In this document: positions 17,172-20,130 of the stretch, one piece after another
Numbering within the stretch: position 1 is the stretch's first letter
How the letters are laid out: the number at the start of each line of letters is the position of its first letter
DNA from: Rhizophagus sp. LPA8_4_AMF
Lineage: Eukaryota > Glomeromycota > Glomeromycetes > Glomerales > Glomeraceae
DNA: 20,130 bases
Reading direction: 5' to 3'
NCBI GenBank assembly: GCA_021464525.1
Contig: JADRCO010001341.1
Location: 1-20,130 of the forward strand
Made by a program: the position numbers and the translations under genes
The notes under the pieces: model-generated
Seen by the model: only the letters and a program-made list of their open reading frames with translations
Told to the model about the DNA's origin: nothing
Databases searched by the model: none

Positions 17172-19861
17172 TTATAATTCACTTTTTTTATTAGAAAATC
17201 TTTCTAATGCTTTCGGTCGATCTTTATCATCATTACCCATAATTCGTTTTCTACGTTCTTCCTTTTCTTGTTTAATACGTTGTTGAATCTTCAACTATTA
17301 TAATTTATATAAAATATTTAAGCATAAATTTTTAAACAAAGTGTTCTAATGTTGTGTAATAATACCAACCTTTCGTTCATCTATAACATTCTTTTGTTTT
17401 TTACGAAGATATCTTTTCAATGATGAATTTTTACCACGAGCTTTATTTTTAGGTGCCCATTTCCCTTCATTGTCACGTTGTGCTTCCTATATACATTTAA
17501 AGAAATAAATATTATAATCTCTTTTTTTATAAGCATAAAAATGATAAACTGTGATAATTATTGTACCTGTTCTTCATTACGCTCCATATCTAATAAGTCT
17601 TTGGAAGCTCTATCGACTTTTCCTATGAATGTTGAATCCAATGTTATCATTTCTGGTTGAATCTATATAAAGAATAAATTAAAATTATAAAGTTATATCC
17701 AAATTAGCAAATTTTAAGCTCTCGTTAGGCGTACCTTGTCAAGAAGACTGTGTACTTCAGCCTCTTGTCTTTGTTTCTTAGATTGATAAGGATTTGCTTC
17801 CAAACTGTCAAGATTTGGTTCTCCAGAACCTATGAATAAAGAAAAGACTTACGTCAGAAATATTCAGATAATTTTAATATATTATTTTTTATTTACCAGG
17901 AATTATTATACTAGATATTCCATAAGAATGTCCCAATCCTAGTACATCATCAAATGGACAAAAATGTATATCCTGTATTTGTGATCCCACTTGAAGATGA
18001 TTCATATAAGGTGATTGTTGTTTTGTAAGAAAAGCATCTTTCCAGATCTAACGGTATAAATTAAAATTAGACTTTAAATTGATATAGGTTAAATAAAATA
18101 TATTATGGTATTTACTGTAACGTGCGGACCCCAGCCGACACCTAAAAGACCTAATTGCGATATTGATAGTGATGAAGCGGGAGTTCTTGTGTAATATTGT
18201 TGTAATGGTTTGTATGTTCTTATGTCCCATAATTTAAGTTGTCCGTCCAATCCTGATGTAGCCATATACCTTTAATAACAAAGAACATATAAATAATACT
18301 AATTTTTTCTTCTTCTTATAAATAAATAAATTTCTATGAACTTACTTTCCGGTATGATCAACGGCAACAGCTTTTACTGGACCTTTATGTGCAAGCATTT
18401 TTACTAAAGGAGTTGACATATTAGGTGACCATAATGTAACTGTGCCATTATAATGTCCTAAATGCATTATAGCATTCCATGGATTCTGAGCAATTGCATC
18501 ACAACAACCTAATTTAGTTCTTAGTTCTGCCACTAGCTTTCCAGTTGAAGTATCTTGATATTTAAGCCATCCTGCGCTTCCCTAAAATATAAATATATTT
18601 TATTTATTTTAATATTTTAGTAAATGTGAAAATGCACTAACTTAAAATACTCACCACAGAAACTAGCAGAAAATGATACGGTAAGAAATCAAGCTTATTG
18701 ACTTCAATATGTTTTTTTAGTCGATGTACTTCTAACCCATTGTGATCGTATATGTACACATACTTTTTTTGAGCTACAGCATAAAAGAGTTCATTATGTA
18801 GCCATCTGTAAAAAAATTTATAAAATGGGTTAGGGGAATGAACTGTAGACGTGGGATAATTATAATGTTACAGACTTAACATCTCGCACAGTTTCTTTCA
18901 GATGAATTTCACTTTTTATCTTATTTTCCATCCAATCGAAACTCATTACGTGACCCTTTTGACCTCCAATAACTACGTGTCTATAATTATTCAAACAATT
19001 AGAATTTGTAAAATTAATGTTTAAAATTAAATTAAAGATTATTATATTATTATTTACCTTCCATTTCGTGTGTAATCCAAAGAATATGGTCCAAATGTTG
19101 GTAATTTTAAATCGAAAATCTTTTTATTCAAATTAAATTAATTAAATATTATACATTAAATAGATAAATAAGCAAGCGACAAACCTTTTTCGTAGAATCT
19201 TCATCCACATTTTCACTCAATTGTTTCTGTGTTATGTTAAATGTTTTTTCAATACCTTCAGCTTCAAGATATCTATTGTAAATCAAAATATTAATTAATT
19301 AAATAATAATAATAATAATAATCAATTTTTCAATGAATTTATATATTTTGTGAGGAATGGTTTGCATATATATTACTAAAATTATAATTACCCAGGCTCT
19401 TCTGTAAGTAAAATTTCAGTTCTTGCTGCTTTAATGGCAGCTTCCTTGGAAACTTTCTCTATCCGATCGAGCGTTCCTTTTAACTTTTTGTTTTTTATTT
19501 TCTACATAAAACAAAGTAATTATTAAAATTTTTCATAAGCGATAATTTTGCAAATAAGACAATTTACCTTGAGTTGCCTAGAACTTATCTTCCCTTCAGC
19601 TGGTCTTGCATATTTTGATACCTTTTTAGCTATATTTTTGTCTATTATGCTAGCTTCTTCTTCAGTCATATCGTTGCTTAATTTTTCTTTTTCTGTGGGT
19701 GTAAGATTATCTAAAAAACTTTTCTAAAAAAAATTGTCGTTTCATGATCACAATTTAACCTTATTAAGAAACACTACAGTGAGTCAGTGACTGCACAAAA
19801 TATTTACCCCAGTATCACCGACACTTTTCTGCCCCCACGTGATTTTTTGTGGCGCATCAGC
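17172..19861 (-). CDS. UTP7: U3 snoRNP/SSU-processome protein Utp7 (WDR46, BING4-type WD40 protein), 5'-partial
   Basis: Fourteen exons: 19861-19808, 19723-19568, 19501-19392, 19272-19185, 19119-19058, 18980-18876, 18805-18655, 18581-18346, 18269-18116, 18047-17897, 17829-17735, 17662-17567, 17486-17370 and 17294-17172. All junction phases close and give 565 residues, close to yeast Utp7 (about 554). Visible residues 1-136 are a charged N-terminus ([12 protein letters not shown], then Lys/Glu helices). About 137-380 are WD40 blades ([37 protein letters not shown]). About 385-470 are the BING4CT region ([42 protein letters not shown]), followed by a basic nucleolar-type tail. It would act in 18S rRNA processing in the nucleolus (family knowledge). 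The first visible exon follows an AG, and no ATG is in frame without a stop, so the start exon is unseen. Confidence 0.93.
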
Positions 19862-20130
19862 CTAATTTGCTTTTTTGTGTAACATTTATCTTAGAAAAAA
19901 TAATAATTGCAAATTTTTTCACTTCTCGCGGCACTTTTAAAATATAAAAATATAAAGAAAATTAAATTTTCATACTTTAAGGTATAAAAATATTAATTTC
20001 ATGCTCTTAAAATTTTGTTTTTAAAATTTAATAAATTATTTACTTTCTATAAAACAATAAAAATATGCTTTATTGATAAAAATATCATTGATTTTACATT
20101 GAAATTTATGTCTGCTTATTTACTAATAAA
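19862..20130. other. AT-rich sequence 5' of the first visible UTP7 exon, probably intron or leader
   Basis: The sequence ends in AAATTAG directly before the exon, compatible with a 3' splice site. An ATG at 19885-19883 (minus strand) is in frame with UTP7 but meets a TAG just before the exon. No other feature is seen. Confidence 0.5.

Noticed and set aside
17478-17660. 60-codon plus-strand frame
   Set aside because: Antisense to UTP7 exons 12 and 13, whose splice phases close in the minus orientation.
19780-19786. TGAGTCA (Gcn4/AP-1-like) site in UTP7 intron
   Set aside because: A single 7-mer inside an intron is expected by chance at this window size.
1-20130. tRNA, rRNA, CRISPR array, viral or LTR-type element
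   Set aside because: I looked for B-box-like motifs, rRNA signatures, regularly spaced repeats, long terminal repeats and reverse-transcriptase or capsid text and found none I could support.

Overview
The window looks like nuclear DNA of a very AT-rich eukaryote with short spliceosomal introns, most likely an arbuscular mycorrhizal fungus (Glomeromycotina, Rhizophagus-like). Three things suggest this: long A/T tracts between genes, introns of about 65-120 nt with GTAAGT/GTAAAT-type donors, and an intronless BTB-BACK-TLDc protein of a family greatly expanded in these fungi. The organism is an inference; no marker gene proves it.

Layout. Positions 1-9400 are mostly AT-rich intergenic DNA. They hold scattered islands of higher GC that look like broken or very small genes (1208-1461, 2639-2803, 3921-4326, 5715-5936, 6432-6631), a short inverted-repeat element (6986-7150) set inside a cluster of GATATA-type repeats, and a GC-richer patch at 7441-8060. 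A small 77-residue gene with its own TATA box lies at 9387-9761. A MITE with TA target duplications follows at 9998-10141, then a perfect 13-bp hairpin at 10879-10917, a possible kinase-like relic at 12294-12546 and a pogo-like inverted-repeat element near 12840-13003.

The gene-dense part starts at 13.6 kb. A TATA box and a strong palindrome precede a 506-residue BTB-BACK-TLDc gene (13816-15336, +). Converging on it is a three-exon gene for a secreted, probably GPI-anchored cupredoxin (15799-16510, -). Behind that lies UTP7/WDR46, a small-subunit processome WD40 protein with 14 visible exons (17172-19861, -). Its first exon could not be placed and probably lies to the right of the window. I assembled both spliced genes by hand; splice phases close exactly at every junction.

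The three clear genes do not form a pathway: one is a probable ubiquitin-ligase adaptor or stress protein, one a cell-surface copper protein and one a ribosome-biogenesis factor. I see no CRISPR array, rRNA, tRNA or intact transposase, and no convincing new multi-gene system. The items most worth a second look are the nested short elements, the palindrome upstream of the BTB-TLDc gene, the small TATA-driven gene, and the unresolved 5' end of UTP7.
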